Below are positions 17,449 to 26,930 of a stretch of DNA of 64,000 nucleotides, one piece after another. A program made the translations under genes and the position numbers. This DNA comes from Microbacterium sp. Yaish 1 (lineage in GTDB: Bacteria > Actinomycetota > Actinomycetes > Actinomycetales > Microbacteriaceae): the NCBI RefSeq assembly GCF_002245215.1, contig NZ_NPMR01000001.1, forward strand, positions 744,001 to 808,000. The letters are read 5' to 3'. The notes under the pieces were generated by a model. That model was given only the letters and a program-made list of their open reading frames with translations, was not told where the DNA came from and did no database searches. Each line of letters opens with the position of its first letter. Within the stretch, counting starts at the first letter, position 1.

Positions 17449-18416
17449 CCTCGAGTTTCACGGCCGCGTTCGACTGGGCCCGCCGTCACGTCGGAGACGG
17501 CCGCCTGCCGTCCGCGGTCGTCGGCGTGGCGGACGCGCGCGGCATCCTCGCCCTCGACGCCGTCGCCGCGGACGTCGACGACCGATACGCGCTCTTCTCG
17601 ATCACGAAGCCGCTGCTCGGCATCTCCGCTGCGCGCGCCATCCAGCGCGGCGAGCTCACGCTGCAGACTCCGCTGACCCGTGCCCTGCCCGAGTTCGGCC
17701 GCAACAGGGACGACATCGTGCGGCTCTCGCACCTCGTGAGCCACACGAGCGGCATCAGCGAGCCGCCGCTCGACACCCGGCTGCCGCTGCGTACCGAGCT
17801 GCTCACCCGCGGCCGCGACTTCGTCGCCGGAACGGCCTCGCGGTACTCCACACTCGCGGTCGAGGGCGTCGCCGCCCTCGTCGAGAACGCGGCCGGGCGC
17901 GCGTGGCACGACGACATCACCGCCTGGGCGTCGAGCATCGGCGCCGATGGCCTGTCGCTCGACCTCGACGGCACGGCGCCGATCGCGGATGCCGCCGCCG
18001 CGGGCGCCGACATGACGGCGTTCGCCGCGCAGCGCAATCCCGGTGCCGGCCTCGCCGGGAGGGCGCACGACCTGCTCGCGCTCGGGACCGAGCTGCTGCG
18101 GATCCACGGCGGCGCCCGCGACGGCATCCTCTCCCCCGCGACGCTCGCCATGATGCGGCGGCCGCTCACCGGCGACATCCCGCGGCTGGAACCGTACCCT
18201 GCCGAACGCGGCCAGGACTGGGGTCTCGCCTGGAACCTGCGCACCCGCGCGCCGGGCCTGATCGACCGCGACGTCTACGGCCACGGCGGCTGGGCGGGAA
18301 CGGAGTTCTGGGTCCACCCGAGCGCCGGCATCGCGTGGGTGCTGCTGACCAACCGAGCGCTGCGCCCGGGCGTCGACATCGACGAGCTCGACAACGCGAT
18401 CGTCGGGGCGCGGTGA
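17445..18416 (+). CDS. Serine hydrolase, class C beta-lactamase-related fold
   Basis: A 323-residue protein of the beta-lactamase/esterase EstB-type family. The catalytic SxxK motif is in LFSITKPLLG, a YxN-like RYSTLA motif follows, and HGGWAGTEFW takes the place of the KTG region. There is no signal peptide, so a cytosolic esterase, lactonase or amidase is more likely than a beta-lactamase. Placed between an aldarate pathway and a GH35 gene, it could hydrolyse an aldarolactone or remove ester groups from sugars; this is inference. Starts by ATGA overlap. Confidence 0.82.
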   Translation: MTSSFTAAFDWARRHVGDGRLPSAVVGVADARGILALDAVAADVDDRYALFSITKPLLGISAARAIQRGELTLQTPLTRALPEFGRNRDDIVRLSHLVSHTSGISEPPLDTRLPLRTELLTRGRDFVAGTASRYSTLAVEGVAALVENAAGRAWHDDITAWASSIGADGLSLDLDGTAPIADAAAAGADMTAFAAQRNPGAGLAGRAHDLLALGTELLRIHGGARDGILSPATLAMMRRPLTGDIPRLEPYPAERGQDWGLAWNLRTRAPGLIDRDVYGHGGWAGTEFWVHPSAGIAWVLLTNRALRPGVDIDELDNAIVGAR

Positions 18417-20665
18417 GCGAGCTGCTCCGCGCCGAGCATTCCGCGTGGCCGAGCCCCGAACGGCCCGCACCGCTTCCGGCTCCCCACGAACGCGCCCGCG
18501 GAATCTCGGTCACCGACCGCGCCCTCTACCGACACGGTGAGGGATGGGTGCCGGTATCGGGCGAAGTGCACTACAGCCGGCTGCCGCGCGAGCGCTGGAC
18601 CGAGCGGATGCGGCAGCTGCGCGCCGCCGGCGTCTCGGTCGCCTCGACCTACTCCTTCTGGAACCACCACGTCGCCGAGCGCGGGCACCCGCGTTTCGAC
18701 GACAACCTCGACATCGGGGCGTTCATCGACGAAGCGGCCGCGGCGGGACTCGACGTCATGCTGCGGATCGGGCCGTGGGCGCACGGGGAGTCGCGCAACG
18801 GGGGCTTCCCCGACTGGGTGCAGGCGATGCCGATCGCCCATCGCAGCGACGATCCCGCCTATCTCGAGCTCGTTCGCGAGTGGTTCGGCCAGCTCGCCAT
18901 GGCGCTCGGCGGCCGCGCACGACCGGGCGGGCCGGTCATCGGCATCCAGCTCGAGAACGAGCTCTACGACCGCCCCGAGCACCTCGTCACTCTCAAGCGC
19001 CTCGCGCGCGAGGCGGGACTGGCGGCGCCCCTGTGGACCGCGACGGCCTGGGGCGGGGCGATACTCCCCGACGGCGAGGTGATGCCGGTGTTCGGCGGCT
19101 ATGCCGACGGTTTCTGGGTCGACCCCGCAGCCCCGTGGGATCCGACCTTCCGCGCGCACTACTTCCCCTCGCACGACTGGGACGACCCGGGGGTCGGCGC
19201 GGACGTGCGTGCGGCTCAGGGGTTCGCGGCGGCGAGCGCTGCCGCCGATCTGCACGGCTTCCCGCCGGCCACCTGCGAGCTGGGCGGCGGGATGGCCACC
19301 GCGTACCACCGGCGCCCGGTCCTCGCCGGGCGCGACGTCGCCGCGCTCGCCCACGTGAAGATCGGCAACGGGTCGGCCTGGCAGGGGTACTACATGTTCG
19401 TCGGCGGCCGGAACCCCGAGCCCGGACTGCAGGAGACCATCGACACGGGATACCCCAACGACCTGCCCGAGTTCGGGTACGACTTCCACGCGCCGATCGG
19501 ACAATCGGGCGACCTCGCGGATTCGGCCGCCCTGCTGCGCGCACAGCACGCGTTCCTGGCCGCCTTCGGCGACCGCCTGTCCGGCATGTCGTCGTCGTTG
19601 CCCGAGATCCGCGCCACGTCACTCGACGACCGCAGCACCCTCCGGTGGGCGCTGCGATCGACCGGCGATGAGGGCATCGTCGTGATCTCGCACCATCAGC
19701 CGTTCGAGCAGGTCGAGGACGTCGCGGAGGTCCGGCTGCGCATCGTGCAGGGCGACGCGGAGACGGTGTTCCCGTCGCGCCCGATCACGGTGCCCGCGGG
19801 GACGCTCGCTCGGTGGCCCGTCGGGCTCACCGTGGGACGCACGCGCATCGCCTGGGCGACGGCATCCCTCATCACGGTGCTCACGGGCGCCGCTCGCCCG
19901 ACGCTCGTGCTCGTCGAGGACCGCGGCGTCCCCGTCGAAATCACGGTCGGCGACTCCGAACCGCGGGATGTCGAACCGGGCCTCGTGCCGCTCCACCTCG
20001 GCGACCTCGACGTCCTGGTGCTGCCCGCCGGCGCCGCCGACCGTCTGTGGGTTCGGCCGGGCTCGCATCCGGAGCTGTGGCTGACCGACGGCGAGCTGGC
20101 CTGGGATGCCGACGGCGCGCTCCTCCGGGGCGCCGTCGAGGGCCACAGGTACGACCCGCACACGCGCGATTGGTCGGTCGCGAGAGCTGCGCCGGATGCC
20201 GCGGGCCGCGGTCTCGCGATGGAGAGCGCGGCGGCGGAGGTCGAGCTCGTCCGTCCGCCGGCCGCTCCGCCCGCGGACTACGGCTTCGGTGGGCCGCGCC
20301 ACCGTGCGCCGTCGAGCGAGACGTTCGCCGAGCGGGCCGCCCACTACCGGGTGCAGCTCCCCGCGACCTCGTTCGAGCCCGAGGCGGACGCCGTGCTCGA
20401 CCTCGACTGGGCGGGCGACGTGGGACGGGTCGTGGTCGACGGCCGCGTCGTCGACGACCGCTTCTGGGACGGCACGCGCTGGTCGCTGTCGCTTCGGGAT
20501 GCCGGAGTCACCCCGACGAGCGAGCTCGCCGTCGAGATGCTGGCGCTGTCGCCGGCCTCGACGATCGCGCTCGCCGCCGGTGCCGAGTCACGTCGAGCGG
20601 ACGCTGTGGCGACGAGCCTCCGCGCCTCGGTGCGCCGTCGTGGCCCCTGGCGGCGCCTCGTGTGA
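18413..20665 (+). CDS. GH35-type beta-galactosidase
   Basis: A 750-residue glycoside hydrolase with a TIM-barrel N-terminal half and beta-sandwich C-terminal half. The acid/base Glu183 is in GIQLENELY and the probable nucleophile Glu289 in TCELGGGMA; GEVHYSRLPRERW at the start matches the GH35 signature. No signal peptide, so it acts on imported oligosaccharides. It is divergent from the GH35 at 30858 (longer and with different loops), suggesting a distinct galactoside. Last gene of the operon; a strong hairpin follows at 20767. Confidence 0.88.
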   Translation: MSELLRAEHSAWPSPERPAPLPAPHERARGISVTDRALYRHGEGWVPVSGEVHYSRLPRERWTERMRQLRAAGVSVASTYSFWNHHVAERGHPRFDDNLDIGAFIDEAAAAGLDVMLRIGPWAHGESRNGGFPDWVQAMPIAHRSDDPAYLELVREWFGQLAMALGGRARPGGPVIGIQLENELYDRPEHLVTLKRLAREAGLAAPLWTATAWGGAILPDGEVMPVFGGYADGFWVDPAAPWDPTFRAHYFPSHDWDDPGVGADVRAAQGFAAASAAADLHGFPPATCELGGGMATAYHRRPVLAGRDVAALAHVKIGNGSAWQGYYMFVGGRNPEPGLQETIDTGYPNDLPEFGYDFHAPIGQSGDLADSAALLRAQHAFLAAFGDRLSGMSSSLPEIRATSLDDRSTLRWALRSTGDEGIVVISHHQPFEQVEDVAEVRLRIVQGDAETVFPSRPITVPAGTLARWPVGLTVGRTRIAWATASLITVLTGAARPTLVLVEDRGVPVEITVGDSEPRDVEPGLVPLHLGDLDVLVLPAGAADRLWVRPGSHPELWLTDGELAWDADGALLRGAVEGHRYDPHTRDWSVARAAPDAAGRGLAMESAAAEVELVRPPAAPPADYGFGGPRHRAPSSETFAERAAHYRVQLPATSFEPEADAVLDLDWAGDVGRVVVDGRVVDDRFWDGTRWSLSLRDAGVTPTSELAVEMLALSPASTIALAAGAESRRADAVATSLRASVRRRGPWRRLV

Positions 20666-20766
20666 TGCGCCGCGCGGCCCGCGCCGGTAGGGAACTCGGA
20701 GAATGGCGCGAGAACCGGATGCCGCGCGGGCCGAAGCTCCGTGAAACGCGGGATTCTCCGGAGACG

Positions 20767-20810
20767 ACGCAGGCCGTGCCGATCGTTCCATCGATCGGCA
20801 CGGCCTGCGT
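20767..20810. terminator. Bidirectional hairpin terminator
   Basis: A perfect 19-bp stem (20767-20785 with 20792-20810) and 6-base loop TTCCAT lie between two convergent genes. The downstream side has no long T run, as is common in high-GC actinobacteria. Confidence 0.85.
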
Positions 20811-20812
20811 TG

Positions 20813-20842
20813 TCAGGCGCTCAGGCGCTCAGGCGCTCAGGC
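20813..20842. repeat. Short tandem repeat TCAGGCGC, about 3.5 copies
   Basis: The 8-base unit TCAGGCGC is repeated three times and then partly, running into the final codons of the large GH30 gene. Its stop codon (TCA on this strand, 20837-20839) is part of the repeat, so unit loss or gain could reset the C-terminal residues. Confidence 0.7.
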
Positions 20843-23800
20843 GTCTCTCGCTCCGACGCGACGGCGACGAAGCACGAGAGCTCCGGCGCCGAGCACGAGC
20901 AGCGCGAGCGCGCCGAACAGCGTCGCGGTGATGCCGTCGGCATCCCCGCCCGTGCGTGCGAGGTCGCCCGCACCGGTCGAGCCGGCCGCGCCGTTCGCTC
21001 CGGTGCCCGTGGCCGAGCCGCTGCCCGAGCCCGAGGTTCCCGCGCCACCGTCGGTACCGCCGCCCGCGCCACCGTCGGTGCCGCCGCCCGTTCCCGGGTC
21101 GACGACGGCGGCGGCCGGAACGATCGCCGCCGAGCGAGCGCTGCCGGCCATGAAGCCTGCCGCGTCGGCGGTCACCTCGACGGAGATCTCCCGCCCCTCG
21201 TCCGCGGCGGTCAGCGCGTAGCTGTCATCGGTGGCGCCGTCGATCGCGGCCCCGTCACGCAGCCAGACGAACGCGGGCGTCGCGTCCGCCGGATCGGTGA
21301 CCGTCACCGCGCGAACGGTCGAGCCGACGCGCGGCTCCCCCGACACGACCGGCGTCGCGACGCCGACCGCCCGGTTCACCGCCACCGAGTACGTCTGCGA
21401 GGCGCCATCGGGAGCCGTGACCGTCACGGTCCCGACGCTGGTGATCACGTCATCCGCCGCGGCCGCGGCATCCGCCGCCATCCGCTGCGCGTCACGTGCC
21501 TGGTCGTCGCCGGGCTGCGTCACGACGACGGTGGCGTCCTCGTCGACCGCGAGCGCGTGGATCGTGGGCCATGCCGACCCCGTCGTCGTGACGGTGTACT
21601 CGAGCGTGTCCGGTGCGAACCCGTCGACGGGCTCGTCGCCGACGGTGAGACGCGCGAGGTCGGCGACGCCCGCCGGGGCTGCTGCGGCCGCGAAGATCTC
21701 GACCTCCGACACGATCATGTGCGTGTCGGGGCGCGCGTTCAGCACGACGCGCACCTCGTCGGCGGCGCCGGAGACCGGCACCTCGACGCGCGGCGCACCC
21801 GTCGCGGGCTCCGGCACGGTGACGAGCTCGCCCTCGACCCACTCCCCGCCGCTCACGCGGTGCTCGACGCGCATGGTCGCGGGCCAGCTCAGCGAGCTGC
21901 CGTCGCGGTAGAACTGCACAGCGACGCGCGTGAGGGTCTCGCGCTCGGCGAGGACGTAGCTCAGCGTGTCCTGCGGGTTCTTCGCACCAGAGCGCCAGTT
22001 CGACCATCCCTTGTCGGTCGAGCTGCCGTTGATCGTGTTCCGCACGTCGTATTGCGCGCTCTCGGTGAAGGTCGCGCTCGGAGTGCTCTCGGGAGCGACG
22101 TTGCGCTCCGACGCGGCCGTGACGATCACGGTCAACCGAGCATCGAGCTTCTCGCCGCTCGGACCGGTCGCGACGCCGGGCACCGAGACCGTCCCGGGCT
22201 CCGCGAACGCGTCATCGGCGATGCCGTCCCACATCCATTCGACCGGAACGGAGAAGCCTGCACCCGAGGGACGCAGCTCGGCCTGCACCGTGCTGTCGGC
22301 CTGGCTCCTGACGGTGTCGAGGGCGCTTCCCGCGGGGACGGTGACGGATGCCGGACGCGTCGCGGTGTACGCGCCGATCTCGACCGTCGCGGTGGCTTCG
22401 AACGAGCCGCCGAACAGCTCGGTGCCCGTGCCGCGAACCTCGACCGAACCGGTGCGCGAGAAGTCGACCCCGTCGAGCTGCCACGTCACCGGGGCCTTCC
22501 GGACGGTCCCTCCCGTGTACCGCACATCGACGGTCGCGGGCAGCGTCGGAACGACACCGACCGCGGTGGCGACGGTGACGGGCTCGGTGCCCGCGACGCT
22601 CGTGCTCGCGATGCGCCACTGCTGGTTCCCTCCGCCGTTCGAGGTCCACAGGCCCACTGCGGCGCCGGACGTCGTGCTGCCGCCGTTCACGTCGAGGACG
22701 CGCTCTGCGGCGACGTTCAGCACCGAGTAGTACGTGCCGTCCGTCGTCGAGGCCATCCATTGCAGTGCGGGATCGGCCGCGGCTGCCGCCGGATCCGCGT
22801 CCACGAGCGCCGTGGCCGTGCCGCGCGACGCGAGGAACTGCCCCGAACCGTTCTGCAGCGTGAAGCGGTGGCGGTTGGTGCCCGCACCCTCGATCGTGCG
22901 GACGGTCCAGGCCTGTCCGCGGGCGGACTCGGCCGTGGTGGCGAGCGAACGGACCGCGAGGGTCGAGCTGCCGTCGAGGGCGAGTCCGCTCTGAAGGCCC
23001 GTGAGCTGCACCGTCTCGCCGTCGCGGAAGGCGGCGGCATCCGGTGAGACGCCCGAGACGCCGTCGATCACGAAGGTCACGACCGACTTGGCGGGAACCG
23101 TGAGGGTGGCGGTTCGGGATGCCGCATCCACGGCGACCGGCTGCCCCTGCTGGAGCGCGTTGACGGTGGGCTCGGCCGCGGTCGACTGGGTCGTGACGAC
23201 GGGGGTCACGGTCGCGCCCGGGGCGACGGTGCCGAAGTCGCTCAGGTCGATCTCGACGGTGCGGTCGGCGGCCTCGGCGTTGACGTGGACGATCGTGGCG
23301 CCCTCGCCGTCGGCGTCGATCGCCGCGGTCGACTGCGCGTTGTCGGTCGCGATCAGCCGGTCGCCGGGGGTGATGTAGTGCGTGAAGTTGCGGACGGTGT
23401 TGAACTTCTCGTTCGTCAGCACCTTGCAGGAGGGGTCGGCGTCGCCGTCGCGGAGACGGCGCTCGGACTGCCCGTCCTTGTTGCAGTCGAAGTCGATGAA
23501 GACGCTGCCCCAGTTGAGCTTCTCGACCTTCTCCATGTTGTAGAGGTCTTCGACCGGCTGCCAGAACACCCACGCGTCGGGCTCGAGCTCGCGCAGGTCG
23601 CCGACGATGTGCTGGGCCATTCCGAGGCCGTTCTCGATGTCGTCGGTGACGAAGCCCTTATCGCGGTCGGTCCAGTTGCCCTCGACCTCGCTCATCCACA
23701 GCGGCTTGTCGGCGGCCTTGGCGATGTCGCGGACGACCTGGCGCCCGCCGGTGCCGTACGTGTGGACGTTCAGCTGATCGACGAGGCCCTTCGCCTGCGC

Positions 23801-24739
23801 CGACCAGGTGTTCCAGTTGGTCGCGAAGATGCCGGGGTTGGTCTCGTCCATCGCCGAGATCACCGCCTCCGTGCTCGTCCCCGGCTGCGCGAGGCGCTCG
23901 GCGAGGGCTTTGATCATCGCGTCCTGCGCCTGCGGCCCGATGTGCGCGCCCTCCTGCCGGCCGCCGGTGGGCCAGGTCGCCCCGTCGGGGATCTGCGTGG
24001 ACCAGTAGTTCGTGTTGGGCTCGTTGAACGGGTCGATCGTGTCGAACGAGATGCCGTGAACCCGCTCGAGCTCGTCGACGACGTTCACGAGGTAGCCGGC
24101 GAACTTCTCCATGTCGGCCGGGGCGAGCTGCTCGCTCGTGGCGTTGTTGATCCCGCCCGAGACGTAGCCGCTCTGGGTGAGGAAGTAGGGCGGGGAGTTG
24201 CTGAACGCCTCCCAGTGCGTGACCTTGTCCTTGAGTGCGTCGAGCCACCAGCGCTGCGCGGAGTCCTGCGTGAAGTCGTAGGCCTCGGGATCGTCGGGGT
24301 TCCAGGCATCCCGGTAGCGGTCTCGGTCGGCGAAGGTCGAGGTGATCGCGCCTTCGCCGTCCGTGGCCTGCAGGTCGGGGTTCCAGAAGCCGGGCACGGC
24401 TCCGCCCGGACGCAGGTACGGCGGGACGTCGGTGGCGTTGCCGCCGCCGATGTTGTAGCGCGCGATGTTGAGGTTGAGGCCCTCGTCGCCGAACACGGCG
24501 TCGAAGAGCTTCTGCCGGACGTCGGCGGGGTAGTTCCCGGTCGCGTTGGCGAACCAGACCAGGCTGGTGCCCCACCCCTCGAACGGCTTCTCCGAGGCGG
24601 TGGCGGGATTCGGGGTGATGCGCACGGACGCGGGGTCCGCGGCATGCGCGGGCGGGGGTGCGGCGGCGGCCGCGGTGGAGAGCCCGCCGGCCGCGAGTGC
24701 CACGGCACAGGTCATCGACAACAGTCGAGCTGACTTCAT
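20837..24739 (-). CDS. Secreted, sortase-anchored multidomain GH30 (probable endo-beta-1,6-galactanase)
   Basis: A 1300-residue exoenzyme. Signal peptide (about 1-33), GH30 catalytic domain (about 40-550) with acid/base Glu240 in DPFNEPNTNYW and nucleophile Glu351 in LWMSEVEGNW, a ricin-type lectin module with a QQW motif (about 560-720), two Big_4-like domains (about 725-870), an F5/8 type C (CBM32-like) module (about 875-1010), a cadherin-like sandwich, an Ig-like domain, a Gly/Ser linker, then LARTG with a hydrophobic segment and RRRR tail for sortase anchoring. The family and neighbours suggest attack on arabinogalactan beta-1,6-galactan. ATG 24739 has AGGA six bases upstream; ATG 24745 is possible. 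Two LacI operators lie upstream. Confidence 0.9.
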   Translation of the reverse strand: MKSARLLSMTCAVALAAGGLSTAAAAAPPPAHAADPASVRITPNPATASEKPFEGWGTSLVWFANATGNYPADVRQKLFDAVFGDEGLNLNIARYNIGGGNATDVPPYLRPGGAVPGFWNPDLQATDGEGAITSTFADRDRYRDAWNPDDPEAYDFTQDSAQRWWLDALKDKVTHWEAFSNSPPYFLTQSGYVSGGINNATSEQLAPADMEKFAGYLVNVVDELERVHGISFDTIDPFNEPNTNYWSTQIPDGATWPTGGRQEGAHIGPQAQDAMIKALAERLAQPGTSTEAVISAMDETNPGIFATNWNTWSAQAKGLVDQLNVHTYGTGGRQVVRDIAKAADKPLWMSEVEGNWTDRDKGFVTDDIENGLGMAQHIVGDLRELEPDAWVFWQPVEDLYNMEKVEKLNWGSVFIDFDCNKDGQSERRLRDGDADPSCKVLTNEKFNTVRNFTHYITPGDRLIATDNAQSTAAIDADGEGATIVHVNAEAADRTVEIDLSDFGTVAPGATVTPVVTTQSTAAEPTVNALQQGQPVAVDAASRTATLTVPAKSVVTFVIDGVSGVSPDAAAFRDGETVQLTGLQSGLALDGSSTLAVRSLATTAESARGQAWTVRTIEGAGTNRHRFTLQNGSGQFLASRGTATALVDADPAAAAADPALQWMASTTDGTYYSVLNVAAERVLDVNGGSTTSGAAVGLWTSNGGGNQQWRIASTSVAGTEPVTVATAVGVVPTLPATVDVRYTGGTVRKAPVTWQLDGVDFSRTGSVEVRGTGTELFGGSFEATATVEIGAYTATRPASVTVPAGSALDTVRSQADSTVQAELRPSGAGFSVPVEWMWDGIADDAFAEPGTVSVPGVATGPSGEKLDARLTVIVTAASERNVAPESTPSATFTESAQYDVRNTINGSSTDKGWSNWRSGAKNPQDTLSYVLAERETLTRVAVQFYRDGSSLSWPATMRVEHRVSGGEWVEGELVTVPEPATGAPRVEVPVSGAADEVRVVLNARPDTHMIVSEVEIFAAAAAPAGVADLARLTVGDEPVDGFAPDTLEYTVTTTGSAWPTIHALAVDEDATVVVTQPGDDQARDAQRMAADAAAAADDVITSVGTVTVTAPDGASQTYSVAVNRAVGVATPVVSGEPRVGSTVRAVTVTDPADATPAFVWLRDGAAIDGATDDSYALTAADEGREISVEVTADAAGFMAGSARSAAIVPAAAVVDPGTGGGTDGGAGGGTDGGAGTSGSGSGSATGTGANGAAGSTGAGDLARTGGDADGITATLFGALALLVLGAGALVLRRRRVGARDA

Positions 24740-24782
24740 CGTCATTCCTATCCGGCCGCTCCGATGCGACCTCAGGGGGGTG

Positions 24783-24812
24783 ATGTTGACGTCAACATGT
24801 TGACGTCAACAC
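24783..24812. promoter_or_regulatory. Tandem LacI operators upstream of the anchored GH30
   Basis: ATGTTGACGTCAACAT (24783-24798) is a perfect 16-bp palindrome. A second copy with one mismatch (24797-24812) overlaps it by two bases. The pair sits 44 bases upstream of the GH30 start and contains TTGACG elements that could serve as -35 boxes. The same sequence recurs upstream of the ABC transporter, pointing to the adjacent LacI protein. Confidence 0.85.
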
Positions 24813-24851
24813 CGAGCCTAAGGGACTCCTGTGCACCGGTGCAACGGTTGA

Positions 24852-25895
24852 TCAGCGGCGAGGGCCCGAGCTCGCGCGCACGACGAGCTCGGTCGGCACG
24901 AGCGTGCGCTCGGCCGGCACCTCTCCCCCGTCGATCTCGGTGAGCAGCGAGCGCACGGCGGCCGCGCCGATGCGGTCGAAGTGCTGGCGCACCGTCGTCA
25001 GCGGCGGCCAGAAGTTCGCCGACTCTGGGGCGTCGTCGTAACCGACCACGCTGACACTCGCGGGCACGGGCCGATCGGCCTCGTGCAGCGCCCGGAGCAG
25101 TCCGAGCGCCATGCGGTCGTTGGCGGCGAACACCGCCGTCACCGTGTCGTCGGCGGCGAGCGAGCGCCCGATCTCGTACCCCGACTCGGCGGTCCAATCC
25201 CCCACGTGCACCTCGGGCACCCGGGCTCCGCGTGCGACGAGCGTGTCGTGCCAGGCGACGCGTCGGCGCTCGGCGGCGAACGACTCCCTCGGCCCGGAGA
25301 TGTGGTTGACCGTCTCGTGCCCGAGGTCGAGCAGATGCTCCGTCGCGAGACGCGCGCCCAGCGCTTGGTCGTTGTCGACCACGGGATACGGATAATCGGC
25401 GCTCGAGTCGACCACCACGACAGGGAGGCCCGTGGGCAGCGCGAGCTCGCGCTCGCCCAGCCGGTGCGTCTCGATCAGGATGATGACGCCGTCGACGGCG
25501 TGCTCGGCCAAGCGCACGAATGCGCCCGACACGTCGGACTGCGTGGCCGACTGCACGGTGATGACGGTGAGCGAGTACCCCGCCTCCGCGGCGACGGATG
25601 CCACGGCATCGAGCGTCCGCGTGTTGCCGTAGCTCGCGAGCGAGAACATGATCACGCCGATGCTGCGGAAGCGCCCCGAGCGCAAGGCGCGGGCCGCACT
25701 GTTGGGCCGGTACCCCAGCCGCGCCATCGCATCCTGGACGCGAGCCCGGGTCTCGGGGTCGACGTTCTCGCGACCGTTCGCGACGCGCGACACCGTCTGC
25801 CCCGACACGCCGGCCATCGCGGCCACGTCGGCCATCGACACCTCGCGGCGCCGTGGCCGCACGTCCGGGCCTGCGGCTGCTCGTGCTTCACCCAT
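24852..25895 (-). CDS. LacI-family repressor of the galactan locus
   Basis: A 347-residue regulator with the HTH and hinge (MADVAAMAGVSGQTVSRVANG, then GYRPNSAARALRSG) and a sugar-binding core (VFAANDRMALGLLRAL, GYDDAPESANFWPPLTTVRQ). It lies between the secreted GH30 and the ABC importer, and both carry TGTTGACGTCAACA-like operators, so it most likely represses both and itself. The ATG at 25895 has AGGAGG upstream. It is clearly paralogous to the LacI at 39843, sharing the PPLTTVRQ and PTELVVRAS segments. Confidence 0.93.
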   Translation of the reverse strand: MGEARAAAGPDVRPRRREVSMADVAAMAGVSGQTVSRVANGRENVDPETRARVQDAMARLGYRPNSAARALRSGRFRSIGVIMFSLASYGNTRTLDAVASVAAEAGYSLTVITVQSATQSDVSGAFVRLAEHAVDGVIILIETHRLGERELALPTGLPVVVVDSSADYPYPVVDNDQALGARLATEHLLDLGHETVNHISGPRESFAAERRRVAWHDTLVARGARVPEVHVGDWTAESGYEIGRSLAADDTVTAVFAANDRMALGLLRALHEADRPVPASVSVVGYDDAPESANFWPPLTTVRQHFDRIGAAAVRSLLTEIDGGEVPAERTLVPTELVVRASSGPRR

Positions 25896-25911
25896 GCCCG
25901 GATCCTCCTCG

Positions 25912-25960
25912 ATGTTGACGTTGACATGCTAGCGTGCCCGAGTTATGTTTACGTCAACAT
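25912..25960 (+). promoter_or_regulatory. ABC transporter promoter with two LacI operators
   Basis: TTGACA (25921-25926), a 17-base spacer and TATGTT (25944-25949) make a near-consensus sigma-A promoter. Operator ATGTTGACGTTGACAT (25912-25927, two mismatches to the palindrome) covers the -35, and ATGTTTACGTCAACAT (25945-25960, one mismatch) covers the -10. Their centres are 33 bases apart, about three helical turns. Confidence 0.87.
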
Positions 25961-26006
25961 CCGCGCTCAATCGGCGAGCGCCTGCATCACAGAAGAGGCA
26001 CGGACG

Positions 26007-26930
26007 ATGACGACCACTACGGCACCCCCTCCCGCCGTGCGCACCGCGCGGAAGCGGCGGCGCGTCAGCGTCGAACAGCGCGGATGGCTCTTCGTCGGCC
26101 CGTTCGCCGTGGTGTTCGCCCTCGTCTTCCTCGCGCCCCTCGCCTACGCGCTCTACCTCAGCTTCTTCCGCGAGCAGATCGTGGGCGGCAACGCGTTCGT
26201 CGGGTTCGAGAACTACCTCACGGCCTTCGCCGACCCGAAGCTGTGGGACGGCTTCCTCCGCGTGCTGCTGTTCCTGCTCATCCAGGTGCCGATCATGCTC
26301 GTGCTCGCCCTCGCCGCCGCCCTCGCGATCGACAGCGCGCGCCTGCACGCGTCGGGCTTCTACCGGATCATCATCTTCCTGCCCTACGCCGTTCCCGCCG
26401 TCGTCGCGGTCCTCATGTGGGGCTACATCTACGGCGACCAGTTCGGTCTCGCCGGCAACATCAACGATCTCCTCGGCGCACAGGTCCTGCGGCCCTTCCT
26501 GCCCGAGTGGATGATGGTCTCGATCGGCAACATCGTCACGTGGCAGTTCGTCGGCTACAACATGCTGATCTTCTACTCGTCGCTCAAGACCATTCCCGGC
26601 GAGCTGTACGAGGCGGCGTCCCTCGACGGCGCCGGCGCCTGGCGCACGATCCTCTCGATCAAGATCCCCGCCCTGCGCGGCTCGATCGTCATCGCCACGA
26701 TCTTCTCGATCATCGGCAGCTTCCAGCTCTTCAACGAGCCGAACATCCTCAAGCCCCTGGCCCCGAACACGATCACGACGTTCTTCACGCCGAACATGTA
26801 CGCGTACAACCTCTCGTTCGCCGGCCAGCAGTACAACTACGCCGCCACCGTCGCGATCATCATGGGCGTCATCACGGCGGTCATCGCCTACGTCGTCCAG
26901 TTGCGCGGATCCCGTCAGGAGATGCGATGA
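26007..26930 (+). CDS. ABC sugar transporter permease (MalF-like)
   Basis: First membrane subunit of a CUT1-type carbohydrate importer. The 307-residue protein has six or so transmembrane segments and the ATPase-docking EAA loop EAASLDGAGAWRTILSIKIP. It has a polar, basic N-terminal tail before the first membrane span (WLFVGPFAVVFALVFL). The LacI-controlled promoter lies just upstream, and the second permease overlaps it by ATGA. Probable cargo: arabinose- and galactose-containing oligosaccharides. Confidence 0.93.
   Translation: MTTTTAPPPAVRTARKRRRVSVEQRGWLFVGPFAVVFALVFLAPLAYALYLSFFREQIVGGNAFVGFENYLTAFADPKLWDGFLRVLLFLLIQVPIMLVLALAAALAIDSARLHASGFYRIIIFLPYAVPAVVAVLMWGYIYGDQFGLAGNINDLLGAQVLRPFLPEWMMVSIGNIVTWQFVGYNMLIFYSSLKTIPGELYEAASLDGAGAWRTILSIKIPALRGSIVIATIFSIIGSFQLFNEPNILKPLAPNTITTFFTPNMYAYNLSFAGQQYNYAATVAIIMGVITAVIAYVVQLRGSRQEMR

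Noticed and set aside
17445-18416. Antibiotic-resistance beta-lactamase
   Set aside because: No signal peptide and a sugar-acid operon context; the SxxK fold is shared with many esterases.
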